In this document: one piece after another, positions 43,437-53,468 of the stretch | Position numbering within the stretch: the first letter of the stretch is position 1 | Layout of the letters: each line of letters starts with the position of its first letter | Assembly: GCF_000006405.1 (NCBI RefSeq) | Contig: NW_003202153.1 | Location: forward strand, 213,443 to 266,910 | Source: Perkinsus marinus ATCC 50983 | Lineage: Eukaryota > Perkinsozoa > Perkinsida > Perkinsidae | Length of the DNA: 53,468 bases | Direction: 5' to 3' | Program-made: the position numbers and the translations under genes | The notes under the pieces: generated by a model | What the model saw: the letters and a program-made list of their open reading frames with translations, nothing else | Databases searched by the model: none | Told to the model about the DNA's origin: nothing

Positions 43437-46148
43437 CTACAGCTCGATATCCATCCGGCCCTGAAGACGGTTGTTTTTGCCGGGCCTTCCGCGTTTTCGT
43501 GGGAATGGCTTTAATCTCTTCTCCTGCAGACAACGAACCGCATGATCCCGCATTTTTTCCTCATCGTAAGTGGCCTTCTCCGGATCGACAGTCGCTCGTT
43601 GGAGGGCGTACTCTGTCGCCCACGCCAATGTGAAGAGGCCGCAGTTTGCAGATCCGGGTGTCTGCTGTTGTGTGCGCAAACATACGCACTTTGTACCTTT
43701 GCCGAAGATAGCGGTCATCACTTCACGCATAGGTCCAGGAATCGCGTTCATACCCAGTGCGCTATCGAGATATAGCACTAGTCCCTCGTGATTCCTGACA
43801 GCGAGGGCAAAATGCTTAGCTCCATAGTCGTATAAGGGTTGGATGATCAAGGGTGCATTGCTGAGGCTAGGAGCTTTCGGAATGCCCTCAAGCTGTGTTT
43901 TCATAACCTCTAATGATGCTGGAGTTATCGGAGGAAACTGCAGCAAACATAAGCACCTAGTACACAGTAGGGCCATCCAGGTACCAACAGCCATGTCGGA
44001 AATTTCGGTACAAGGTGAAGCTAAGTCGTGACGATCCAGCACAGTGAGACGGAACTCGCCAAGTAGAGTATCATGCACCAACCAGTTAGGCGACGCGGTT
44101 GAGGACGATGGCCTACACTCAGGCGATCCATCGAGCTCCTCTGTTGATGCATTGGGTTCCTCCGCCGAACACTGAGAGTTCGGCTTCGGCCGCTGAGGCA
44201 CCGATCCTTGGGATGCAGCTTCAACCTTACCGGTCGATGCGCTTGGTGATGGTTGGGAACGGTGGTTAGCAGTCTTGTGAAACAAGTCCACGATTGAAGA
44301 GGATAGACCAGCATCAGAATATACAGAAGGCTGAGGAGGTTCGTCATCAGGGGACACCGGTGCGCGGGACTCAAGTGTCACATCCTGACTGGTAATATCC
44401 ACCCGCTGACGCTTCCCCGGGCAGTGCGAAGAATGATCGCCTCCAACTTGAGTGGAGCTGTTCTGGCTAGGCTTCATATCGTCACCGTAGCTGAACTCCT
44501 GCTCTGCACTACCATCATCATCATCATCGTCATCGGAGTTGATGTCGACATCGTCGTTATTGCACTGAGTAGCGTGCTTGACTGCTCCCCTGACGACTCC
44601 ACGGGCGAGCTTGAACCATTCATGGAGATCAGGTTCGTCAACCGGACGGCCGCAAAGAATTTGCAGCCTGGCGTCAAGCGCAACGTATTCAGGCTTCCGA
44701 TACCATGCGTCACCGCGATCATACATGACAGCGTCAGCATATACTTCGCTGATGATCCGCCTTACCGCATCCACCCAGACCCACAGGTGGGGACGGGAGG
44801 TCTTCGCGAACCTCCGACCCCATCCCATGTGGAACCCTTCCTGTGCGTTATTCGTCCTCCCTCTAGAGGACATAACCCTCGCCCGCAGGTTCAAGACGGC
44901 TGGGCCGACCTGCTTCCCCAATCCGTACTTTCGGTGGAGATATCCCGATAGAATATTCCGCTCACGTCGCGGCAAGCCTCCAATAGCAGCCTCGAATGCA
45001 ACAGCGGTGAGCGAGACGGGCAAGAAAGGAACACAGGCCACAGTGTAGAACGTTTCATACGCTTCTCGCACTTTCGGGTCCTTGTGATCATTACCGTAGC
45101 ACATGAAAGGGAACACACGACGAAATTTACGGAATACAGCTTGGGTCCAGTGGAAATAGCATACGGTTATAGACGACAACGGAAGCACAGTCCTAATCGC
45201 TGATAGTAGGGCGGGCTCCATGTCACTCATAGTACTGGCAACTCGCGAAGGGCCACCGAGTTTCGGAACAACACGCTGTAGGATCTTAGTATAAGTAAGT
45301 ACACTGCGGTTCGGAGCAACACAGTAAAAGATTGGAAGGAATCTACCACAGGCATGTTGCACTAGTACAGTTACTTGCACCGCGAAACGCAGTGGACAGA
45401 CGGAAAATGTGCCGTCAAGGCAAATATGTAGTACATTGTTATTCGAAAGTAAACGTCGGAGAGTGCACTGGTCCCAGAAAATCAAAACTCGCTCATCGTC
45501 TGTGCTTCCAGAATCCCACAGCAACATGTCGACCGCTTCGCCGCCTACCTTGGTACTGCAGAACTCCGGCGGGAGCGCGAAGCCCGTGAGACTCCGTGGG
45601 GGATTGGGCAACGCAAGAGCTCGCCGCTTTTCCTTGTTCAACTTCTGGTAAACTCCGCTCTTGGTTGGCAGTTGCTGCAGCTGGGCGTCACTACAGTCGG
45701 GCACTAGATCTCGGAAAGCGTCCCAAGCCGGTTGATTGAGGCGGAGTTCCTGAGCCTTGCGACACATCTTATCGAGAAGAATCTTGCCCAATCCAGTTGC
45801 AGTGCATGTATGCTTTTCCGCCGGTGTGGCCTCGACCCATAAGTCGGCCACTGGCCCGTGTAGAGCGCCCACGACTTTTGCACGACCACCGCAACCGAGA
45901 CCCTTTTTGTAGCCCACGCATCGCCAGTAGGAAGTATGCTCCGGTCGTCGCGAAGGATTATTGAGACTATAGGCATGGGAGCCACACACAAGGTACCGAC
46001 CACGTGCATGGTCGACCAAGCAGACCTCCCCCAACACTGAACCATCGCGCGATTCGCGCCCAGTCGGATCACGTAATTGATGCGGGCTTTGTGAGGCTGC
46101 AGGTTGTGAACCCCGGGTGTAGATGTCGTGTGCGTCATGAGCTAGCAT
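43437..46148 (-). CDS. MULE transposase fused to an Ulp1-like (C48) protease
   Basis: 903 codons, no intron. Residues about 50-118 form a FLYWCH-like zinc finger (YWRCVGYKKGLGCGGRAK, then EKHTC). The MULE DDE transposase core has Asp245 (HICLDGTFSV), Asp309 (TMSDMEPALLSAI), a C-x2-H (CYFHW, 330-333) and Glu437 (TNNAQEGFHMG), so the catalytic triad is intact. A Ser/Asp/Pro-rich linker spans about 535-680. The C-terminal Ulp1/SENP-type Cys protease keeps His779 (KHFALAV), Asp795 (LYLDSALG), the Gln-rich segment and Cys836 (ANCGLFTLAW). It ends in a basic RKRGRPGK tail like an AT-hook or NLS. Transposases with Ulp1 domains are known in plant MULEs. The element looks capable of activity. Start at 46148 is the first in-frame Met. 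Confidence 0.93.
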   Translation of the reverse strand: MLAHDAHDIYTRGSQPAASQSPHQLRDPTGRESRDGSVLGEVCLVDHARGRYLVCGSHAYSLNNPSRRPEHTSYWRCVGYKKGLGCGGRAKVVGALHGPVADLWVEATPAEKHTCTATGLGKILLDKMCRKAQELRLNQPAWDAFRDLVPDCSDAQLQQLPTKSGVYQKLNKEKRRALALPNPPRSLTGFALPPEFCSTKVGGEAVDMLLWDSGSTDDERVLIFWDQCTLRRLLSNNNVLHICLDGTFSVCPLRFAVQVTVLVQHACGRFLPIFYCVAPNRSVLTYTKILQRVVPKLGGPSRVASTMSDMEPALLSAIRTVLPLSSITVCYFHWTQAVFRKFRRVFPFMCYGNDHKDPKVREAYETFYTVACVPFLPVSLTAVAFEAAIGGLPRRERNILSGYLHRKYGLGKQVGPAVLNLRARVMSSRGRTNNAQEGFHMGWGRRFAKTSRPHLWVWVDAVRRIISEVYADAVMYDRGDAWYRKPEYVALDARLQILCGRPVDEPDLHEWFKLARGVVRGAVKHATQCNNDDVDINSDDDDDDDGSAEQEFSYGDDMKPSQNSSTQVGGDHSSHCPGKRQRVDITSQDVTLESRAPVSPDDEPPQPSVYSDAGLSSSIVDLFHKTANHRSQPSPSASTGKVEAASQGSVPQRPKPNSQCSAEEPNASTEELDGSPECRPSSSTASPNWLVHDTLLGEFRLTVLDRHDLASPCTEISDMAVGTWMALLCTRCLCLLQFPPITPASLEVMKTQLEGIPKAPSLSNAPLIIQPLYDYGAKHFALAVRNHEGLVLYLDSALGMNAIPGPMREVMTAIFGKGTKCVCLRTQQQTPGSANCGLFTLAWATEYALQRATVDPEKATYDEEKMRDHAVRCLQEKRLKPFPRKRGRPGKNNRLQGRMDIEL

Positions 46149-46324
46149 GCGGCCAAAGGCGAAACCTGAGGTGTAGCCAGGGGCTGTCTATCTCGCTAAA
46201 TTGAATCGCTGGAAGTGCCAGAATTACGCTCAGATGCAGAGGTGCAGCAATCCTGACTGTGCGATGAGGTGCTTCAATGTCGGGTGACTGCCGATGACGC
46301 AGTGGTTATTCTTGCATACACGCA

Positions 46325-46846
46325 ATGATGACCTCCGACGAAGATATTGATGCCTGGATGGCTATGTTGTCTCGCGTGAGTGAGTACGTCTCACGATGCC
46401 CTCCTCTCCGTGTGGCCGAGGTAGAATGCCTATGGTACCATAGATACCCTGCGCGAAGAAGAGGGGTGAACGTGCAGCCTGTTTATGTCGACAACTACTT
46501 CGGTCTGCTGCTGCAGGATAACGAGTCTGCTGCTGGGGACTCAGAAGTGTATTACCTCGACCCTGTTCACGGAGGCAGCTACATTCCAGCCAAGGTGTTG
46601 GAGATAGTAAGACAGTTGTATCCACGCTATACTACAGTGACCGCAGTACCATGTCAGCAAGAGAACGTCGAGAAGCATAACGGTGGATTGCTCGTCCTAG
46701 CTTGGGCAACTGAGGCTGCACTGAATCCCCCTAGAGACGGCTTGTCAAGCATATGGTACTTTGCCGAGTACGACGAAGAGCGACTGCATCGTCATGCAAC
46801 TCGTTGCGCGAGGAACGGTGTGTCGGAGATCTTTCCCCGAAGGTGA
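46325..46846 (+). CDS. Divergent, catalytically dead Ulp1-like ORF inside the MULE
   Basis: 173 codons from ATG 46325, on the opposite strand to the transposase. Its C-terminal half matches the transposase's Ulp1 domain: VNVQPVYVDNYFGLLL against IIQPLYDYGAKHFALAV, VYYLDPVHGG against VLYLDSALG, and HNGGLLVLAWATEAAL against ANCGLFTLAWATEYAL, with a shared YDEE...RHATRC/RDHAVRC tail. The catalytic His is replaced by Tyr58 and the Cys by Gly120; Asp79 remains. The frame is unbroken. It could be a binding-only decoy or partner of the transposase, or a fairly recent decayed copy. The N-terminal 45 residues are unrelated to anything I know. Confidence 0.75.
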   Translation: MMTSDEDIDAWMAMLSRVSEYVSRCPPLRVAEVECLWYHRYPARRRGVNVQPVYVDNYFGLLLQDNESAAGDSEVYYLDPVHGGSYIPAKVLEIVRQLYPRYTTVTAVPCQQENVEKHNGGLLVLAWATEAALNPPRDGLSSIWYFAEYDEERLHRHATRCARNGVSEIFPRR

Positions 46847-47261
46847 ATGCAAACGTAGGGAGATTAGGGAAGTCTTGAATTCGATTGAGGCCTTGATTGG
46901 CTCGATAGTATCGAGTCGACTATGAATTTTTCTCGTGGAGATCGATATGTAGCGTGAAAGTGCATTGTGGTTTGTGTTTCCGTCCGAACTCTGATGTGTT
47001 CATGTTGAGAGAGAGTTCGTGTGGTGGGGTAGTGTGGAGTGACTTCAACTTCAACTAGTGCTGAACGTCGGTTACACATGACTCCAGTGGAGGCAAGTAG
47101 ATTTTGTGGCCCTGTTACCTAGAGGCTCTGGGACCCAGGGCCTGGGCGAGGCGGACCTTAATGCGGACTTGTATCTTATTTCAGGACTTGAACCGTGATT
47201 GAAATGACACCCGGGCATTAAGAGGAATTTAGGGCGAGCGAGGTTTTTTTTATTTTATTTT
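46847..47261. other. Right non-coding arm of MULE
   Basis: 415 bp between the dead Ulp1-like ORF and the right TIR. A 71-codon minus-strand ORF has no motif. A run of Ts (GTTTTTTTTATTTTATTTTT) abuts the right TIR. Confidence 0.5.
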
Positions 47262-47302
47262 TGGGCGTGCGCCAAGTTGTTCGTCCTGTTGAGTGTTCGT
47301 GC
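47262..47302 (-). repeat. Right TIR of MULE
   Basis: Reverse complement reads GCACGAACA, seven bases, GGACGAACA, five bases, GCGCACGCCCA, matching the left TIR over 41 nt with about seven mismatches and no gaps. Confidence 0.85.
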
Positions 47303-47637
47303 CGACGATTAGGCACCATTCTGACTTGCCTGTCGGAATAGACAGAATCGTGTTTTGATTAAATTCCATTCCTCGACAACACAGCGCGGAGAGATTCATA
47401 CAGAATCAGCAACCACGCCCCAATCCTTGCAAGCTGCGAGGTAGTATACCCAATTTTGTATCCAGAAATTTACCGATCGAAACTTATGTCTAGAATGGTT
47501 TCGTCTGCATATCCTTAAACCTCATCACACTCGGACAAACTCAACATGGAACGGTGTTGCGAATGGAAAATAGTCTACTTCCTCAACACTACACCATAAC
47601 TAGAACTACACAGTTCCGGGTGTGTACACTTTAACTT

Positions 47638-50600
47638 TCATCGGAAAGTAGGGGGCTGGAAGTTTCCAAGATTCGACGTCGACGAGGGTTGGCGAGGCGG
47701 GAAAGTGGGAGGCGTAATATTGCCGCTCGCTCCCATAGCGCCCATCGAGCTCGGGATCCCACCGAAATTTCCCTGAATCACACCGCCAAGCTGGGGGGAT
47801 GATGACGGGGTAGCACCGCTGACAAGGAGGGACACTTTCGACTCATACATGTTATGCTAGCACTCACCCTGGGCCCATCAATGCCAAGTGACCACCAGGC
47901 CCGCCAAGACCAAGAGGATTGGACTCCACGAAATCGTTAGGAGCTGACTTCTTGTCTTCAGCCAACGATTCCGTCCTGCGGTCAGAGATCTCCGTCAATG
48001 ATCTAAACAATCGATAACCTACTTCTTTTCAAGAGACTCGATCCTGTTGGAATAATCCCTCATCAACTGAATCATATACCTACAATAGACGGCTGAATCA
48101 CTTAAATCGGTGGGTGACTTACGGCATAGCAAAGTCCATGTAGCCCTTCTTCCAAGCTAGCTCCATCACTACATCAGGCCTCAGCAACTCATAACAGGTG
48201 TACAGACACGCCGAGAAGCACTCACGGCCACATGGTACATCTTCGGAGGTTGCGAAGTAGCTAAGAAAGAACGGACTGTCTGCCATAGAAAAATGATGGT
48301 AACTGCCTACCGCAAGAGGCCCTCAGCGAGGTCTCGGCTGCCGCTCTCTCTGGCAGACTCCATAGCGTCAGTGAACATACCGTCCTTCTTCGAAAGCTCA
48401 ATGCTTTGCTTAAACCTGTCAATGCCAAGTTATGATAGGGATCAGAATAACTAGGTCGATTCACCTCCCGTTCTGGTTGTACAAAGTAGAGGCGATTCGG
48501 CGCATTTGAATGAGGTGATGATTCTCCAACCTGACGACCAGAACGATACGACCAAAGTCAACAGTACGACTTCCTACTTCTGGGCGAGGGCGATCTGGTC
48601 GAAGTTATCGTAGTGCTCGATGGAGCTGCGAAGACTGTCCACATCTTCCTCCTCTACCAACAATTCATTCAACGCTTCATTGACCTAAGGAGGACAAAAA
48701 TGAACTCCTCTCCAAAGAGAGAGCCGTACCTGGGGTATATTGGCATTGGGCTGTACTGCGGCCATGTAGTCCTGTATCAAGGGCAAATGGCCTGCCTTAC
48801 GGACATGCTGGACCACACGAGCGTGATCCAACTTGGCCTGGATCGCGACCAGCAACTGAGCCACAGAGTGTCACTAAATCAATACTCTGGTAACCACTCC
48901 CCTACGTCGCTCAATAGTAGAGGATGCTCGTCGAGGTAGAAGTTGATAGCCCTGTAGTAGATCTCGGAGTTGGAGACCTTACTCATCACCGATTGGAATA
49001 AATCCTGCCAAGACACAGTGTCCGACTACAACTCCGCCCGAACCTGTTACCTGTGACCACGCCGTAGGGCTGTGCTGAATGATGGTGTTAGCAGCTGAGT
49101 CGTACTCATCATACGATACGTACAGATACACAGCCTCTTTCCAAAGGAAGTTCGCCTCACACGCCCTACAAAGGTCAAAAATCACAACCCTTAGCGGAGC
49201 GAAGCCGCCGACCCACCTTATGAGCTTAGGTATGTTGAGTCTAGATGTGTTACTCTTGACAAAGTCCATCAACTTACCCTTCTTATGCTTCGCATATAAA
49301 ATTCCAAGCTCGGTGAACCTAGCATAGATCCCGATGAAAAACTCCGCCACACGACCAAATCTATCTCCTACATGCCGTAGTGAGCCTCATCAGAATTTGT
49401 GATGCCCAGTTCCAGCAAGGCCATCAACTCCTCGAAACGTTGAGCATTCTCGTATACCTGCCGTAACAATGACGTAAGCGGTAGACCACAGGAATACAAA
49501 CCAACCTCAATAACCTCTTCTAGATGGTCAGGATGGATGATGATATGCAAGCCAGCAGTCTGAGCTGAGCGGAAGTCCTCAGCAGCAACACAGGCAAAGC
49601 AGATCTCCTTCCAAGTGCGGGGGTTCTTCGCCTGAAAGCCCACATTCCCATCATGACCGCTCGCAAGGGAGTCCTCATCACCTTCTTAGCAGCCTCGATA
49701 GCGGCCGAGAAGTCGCCCAAGTTGACATAACAGGACGCCAATTTGGCGTTGTTTGGTATAGACTGGAAAAGCACCTGAGGACATTGTAATTCCACCACTG
49801 GATGAGCGACAACCTCCATCTCACCTTAGCCGCTTTATAGAGCCGTTCCCCATAGAGACGATCCCCAACACTCTGGACCTATCCACAAGACTCATAGGCT
49901 AATACTACACTCTGCTGCAACAAGGCTACATTAGCAGTATTAGTGGCATCGAGGAAGTCCTCAAGTTCGTCCATCCTATCATCGCACTTGGCCAACGAGT
50001 AGAGCAACTCCGAGTCAATGTAGCTGTCCTTTTGCTTGGTCCGAGCCATACGGAGATACTTGATCAGATCATTATAGCACTCCTCACGCTCTGCTACTGC
50101 GATGACCTGCAGGACACCCAGACCATGACCATCATCCACAACCACGTCCTCAGCAATTCCCCTACCTCCATATAGTCAGTAGCATCACCAGCCTTAATGT
50201 AACTATCGATAGCCTCGGGTATCATAGCACACACGCCATGTCGAAGCTGTGCGGCTCCCAGCTTATACCAAACCTAAACCAAGGCAATGATAGTCTTCGA
50301 GATCCGATACAAGCACCCTCTACCTGAGGCTCGTTGACCCTGCTAGCAAAGTCCTTAGCTCTCTCTAAACCAGAACCCTCATCATCGTCCAAGTTGGTGA
50401 GTAGTGTATCCATAGCCTCGGCATTCATACCACACTTCTTGTAGATCTCGAAGGCTTCCTCATATCTAAATCCGAAATTATAGTAGCAGATGATGATGAA
50501 CCGTATAGGGTATTACAGATTATAAGGATCCCCCATAGCGATGAGAGCAATCTCAGGACCATCATAGTTATCAAGACGATGCACATAGTCCATCACACGA

Positions 50601-53468
50601 GACTTGTCCTGATCGTAGGAGAAGCCTCAATAACCATCAGTTCCACTGTGATGGCCGGCCTACCGCCTTGATCGCTGTGAGGATCAACAGGTTCTGCAGC
50701 GTTCTGTTGTCAGAGAAGTCTGAGTTGTGCAGAACTATCTTCTCCAAAAGCTCGATAAGCTCATTAGGTAGATCGGCGTCTATGAATGCCTTCACAGCTG
50801 CAGTAACCTATTATGTGAAACACATGCTGCATCGCAGTATGAATAAGCAAACTCCGAACACACAACGATCGATGGCTAAGCCCAAGCGAGAGCTATCAAT
50901 ACTTGGTAGCTAGGTAATGCAACGCCGCCGCCGCTCACCTCATCAGCATTCTTGCTCTCCGGCAAAGCCGTACTGACGACCTGGTCAATGACATGCCTCC
51001 TATGTTGGTTATCATCAGCCAAAGCCTTAGCCCATAACTCGGGACTCTGTCGCTCCACTAGATACCTACACCCCAGCATAACCGATGCAAGATGGTGACA
51101 CTAGCGATCTCACCTGGCCTGGAGACGGAACAGACCGTTGTTGTTGGTGACACGAAGGAGTTGGTCATCACAAGTACCCCAAGCTCTAAAGAGACCACCA
51201 AGGGCATTCCTCACATTACAGTCGTTGGACAGCATACCTCTTATAGGCAATGTAGGCTAGATGAGGGTCACGATCCTCGCAGTAGGCGCCTACTACGGCT
51301 GAGTCGTAGTAAGAGTCGTTCTTGAGGAAAGCCTCGGGGTCCTTGTTGGAGTCTATGTAGATCTTCGCAAGAGCATTATGAAGAGATGGCTCCTAAAAAT
51401 CAAAACCACATAGAAAATCAGGAAGCCAATAACAGATATCATTCAAGTCGCTCACGAGCTCCCTTCCAAAGCGATACTGATAACTTCGTGAGGCATTACA
51501 CCAATGTGCAAGGTAGCACGACCCAGGCTCAAGCACGTCACATAGGAGAGAATAAACCTACCTGATTGCCCTCAGCCAGGCGAGCTTCCAACCAAGGCTG
51601 CAGCAGACGTAGCCTGTTACGCTTCTCGACAGTCTCTACAAGGGGTTCCACTGGGCACAGAGACCGGACCTGCTGATGGGTGATAATGACGAGGACGTGC
51701 TAATGGCCATATGCTGGTGCTGCTCACATTGCCGAGGATGCTGTTCTTTATGTAGTCCTCAGAGCAGTCTCTATCGATCAACGTCCCGACTACAGTGGGA
51801 CAGTTCAATGGATTCACCTTGGTCACGTAAACCTCGATATACCTGATACCAAATTCACTCATGTTCATACCATCCCAATCTCAACATATCTTCCATTACT
51901 TCATAAGGTTGTTTGAATAGAGGTAGTCAGTAAGCTCCTCCACATAGCCATGCATATCACAGACATAAATAAGTGGTCTCGGGTCCTGCAGTTTAGCCTC
52001 CTTAAGGAAGTCCTTCACCTTCACAGGGTCATAGTATTGACTCTCTCGAACAACCCTCTCAACCTCCTGCATATGACCCAGCTTAGCAGCTGCCTCTATA
52101 TATCTACAATGAAGCAACGATCCTACCATACCGCCCCGCCATACTGCTTTTCTTACTTGAAGTGGACATCAGGATCTTGACTGCTCGACAGTATCCCGCC
52201 CAAGAAAAAGAACATTCCCTCCCAACATTGATACTTCTCGAAAATTGCCACCAGCTTATTAACTTCCAACTGCTCGTGGTACCTAATGCTAGCCCATACC
52301 ACAACTCGCGCTACTCATATACACCACAGTATAAGAGTTATATATTCAAGACCCGACTTAATGGGAAGAGTTAGAGAGTACTACTTGATGGCCACTTGTA
52401 CAACAACCTGGGTGTTCTGTTGTCTGTTATAACGCAGCATATCCTCGATCAACTCCAAAGCCACACCCTTTGAATTCTCCGTGCCGTTGCCGAGAACCTA
52501 CAAACGCTCCCAACCTTGCATTTTCTCGAAACCGGATCTCCCACCTTCCCAATGTAGTTGGTGAGGAACTCAGGAGACATATCGTGTGAATGCAACATGC
52601 AACGCCTTATATCAGAGATGTCCGTGTAGTGCTCCAACGCTCGCTGATACATACCAGCCTTCTCACACATCATAGCGATGTGCTGACGATCATAGTGGCT
52701 CAACATGTTCATTTGGAATATAGCCTCTGCCACCTGAATAGGGCCAGGAGTCAGGGATAACAAAGTCACCGAAGCTCTCCTCCCACCTGAGGGGCCTGCA
52801 TAAGGTTCATCTCTAACAGTCTGGTCTGAAGCTGTCCTTGCTCAGGCTTATCATCCTTGAGGTAATCCAAGAGCACTGACGTCGTCTCCTGGAGCTTCCC
52901 AAGAGCCATGAATGAGTCCACGACCTACATCATTATACGCCTACCTACACACTGACCTTCGGACTACCTTGTTGATATCAATCAGAGGCGGGTTGTTGTC
53001 CAGCAGACCCTTAGCAAACTTCACCGCTCCCTCAGGATTAGTGGCAACGATGGTCCTCAGCATCCCACCGTAATCAGCATTAGCATAGTTAACTCTCTTC
53101 ACGTACTGGACCACCTTCTCGTACTCACCAGCAGCCACGAAGCAAGCAATGACCTTATCGTGGCATTGGGCTCGGAGGAAGACCGACAGGGCGAGCTTTG
53201 TGTCCAGGGGCTTGACCATGTCCCCTAGTTGTTCAGTGCAGGTCAGCTTATCCTCGCTCAACCACTTCTCGATGAACTCCTTACGACCCTGCGCCACAAC
53301 GGGACCGACGAGCTCCATTGATTCGCTCTCATTCAGCCTAAGAACAACGAATCTCCGCTCGTATTCCGAACAGACGACAATCGAAAGGCCCAGGGATCGA
53401 TCCCGGCGAACGGTATTTCTCATTACTTATGTCCACTCTCAAAAGAGCCGAGAAGTACTGGAGTAGGG
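47638..53468 (-). CDS. CHC: Clathrin heavy chain (5' end outside the window)
   Basis: Clathrin heavy chain forms the triskelion coat of endocytic and Golgi vesicles. The window holds the leg and tail; the N-terminal beta-propeller lies beyond the right edge. The rightmost exon (to about 53423) reads [20 protein letters not shown], then [17 protein letters not shown], matching the ankle region. Further repeats follow: [15 protein letters not shown] at about 52580, [20 protein letters not shown] (52080), [20 protein letters not shown] (51790), [20 protein letters not shown] (50090), [20 protein letters not shown] (49740), [20 protein letters not shown] (49620) and [20 protein letters not shown] (49310). 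The tail is [19 protein letters not shown], then a Gly/Pro/Ser-rich segment ending NFQPPTFR and stop at 47638. It has about a score of short introns. Confidence 0.93.

Larger units (their letters stand above)
43232..47302. mobile_element. MULE-type DNA transposon with 41-nt terminal inverted repeats
   Basis: The left end 43232-43272 and the reverse complement of 47262-47302 align without gaps over 41 nt with about seven mismatches. Both contain two CGAACA units 16 nt apart and end in GCGCACGCCCA. The left end has three more GGACGAACA repeats further in (43293, 43310, 43326), typical of transposase-binding arrays. The about 4.07-kb element carries a MULE transposase fused to an Ulp1 protease (minus strand) and a second divergent Ulp1-like ORF (plus strand). 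The true outer ends could extend a little further, and the target-site duplication is not resolved. Confidence 0.85.

Overview
This is eukaryotic nuclear DNA, not bacterial. The genes recognised here are cut by many very short GT-AG introns, roughly 42-136 nt where both ends can be placed. Intergenic spacers are short, and both strands are used. The gene set (p25-alpha protein, Mpv17, Ku70, EFTUD2/Snu114, RPF1, uL23, clathrin heavy chain, a histidine-kinase/cyclase fusion, a FLYWCH-MULE-Ulp1 transposon) fits a compact-genome alveolate protist. Perkinsus or a close relative is my best guess. The organism assignment is inference; the intron/exon calls and domain matches are read from the sequence.

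Layout. 0-0.5 kb: 3' end of an unknown gene. 1.0-1.5 kb: a cluster of perfect hairpins. 2.1-3.2 kb (-): p25-alpha/TPPP-like gene. 3.5-5.3 kb (+): weakly supported spliced gene around a long AGT microsatellite. 6.3-8.7 kb (+): SelW-like + PDZ + acidic-tail protein. 9.9-10.8 kb (-): Mpv17/PMP22 family. 11.8-12.2 kb (-): unknown first exon. 13.16-13.46 kb: 56-bp minisatellite. 14.06-17.40 kb (+): Ku70 with C-terminal SAP. 18.1-19.5 kb (-): secreted protein. 20.3 kb: MITE copy. 21.5-25.3 kb (-): large DUF4470-like/MYND protein. 25.5-30.0 kb (-): EFTUD2/Snu114 spliceosomal GTPase. 30.6-35.2 kb (+), probably running on to about 37 kb: PAS-histidine kinase-receiver-cyclase fusion. 38.2-39.7 kb (-): RPF1. 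40.1-40.45 kb: two more MITEs. 40.55-41.76 kb (-): unknown basic protein. 41.9-42.5 kb (+): ribosomal protein uL23 (L23a/L25). 43.04 kb (-): tRNA-Glu(UUC). 43.2-47.3 kb: MULE transposon with matched 41-nt terminal inverted repeats, carrying a transposase-Ulp1 fusion and a second, divergent Ulp1-like ORF. 47.6 kb to the right edge (-): clathrin heavy chain, 5' end outside the window.

Three points stand out. (1) The histidine kinase keeps its H, N, G1 and G2 boxes. The receiver domain has Glu in place of the phospho-acceptor Asp, and the cyclase-like domain lacks essentially all catalytic residues, so the protein looks like a kinase wired to a locked pseudo-receiver and a pseudo-cyclase. (2) An apparently intact tRNA-Val(AAC) gene sits inside an intron of that gene, and its pol III T-run doubles as the intron's polypyrimidine tract. 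Three other introns (same gene, EFTUD2, RPF1) contain degenerate tRNA 3' halves. This suggests tRNA-derived sequence has been making or colonising introns. (3) The MULE carries an active-looking Ulp1 protease domain and a separate 173-aa paralogue with the catalytic His and Cys replaced.

Splice sites were placed by hand by matching reading frame to family conservation. Exact boundaries of most multi-exon genes are approximate, so each is given as one overall span.
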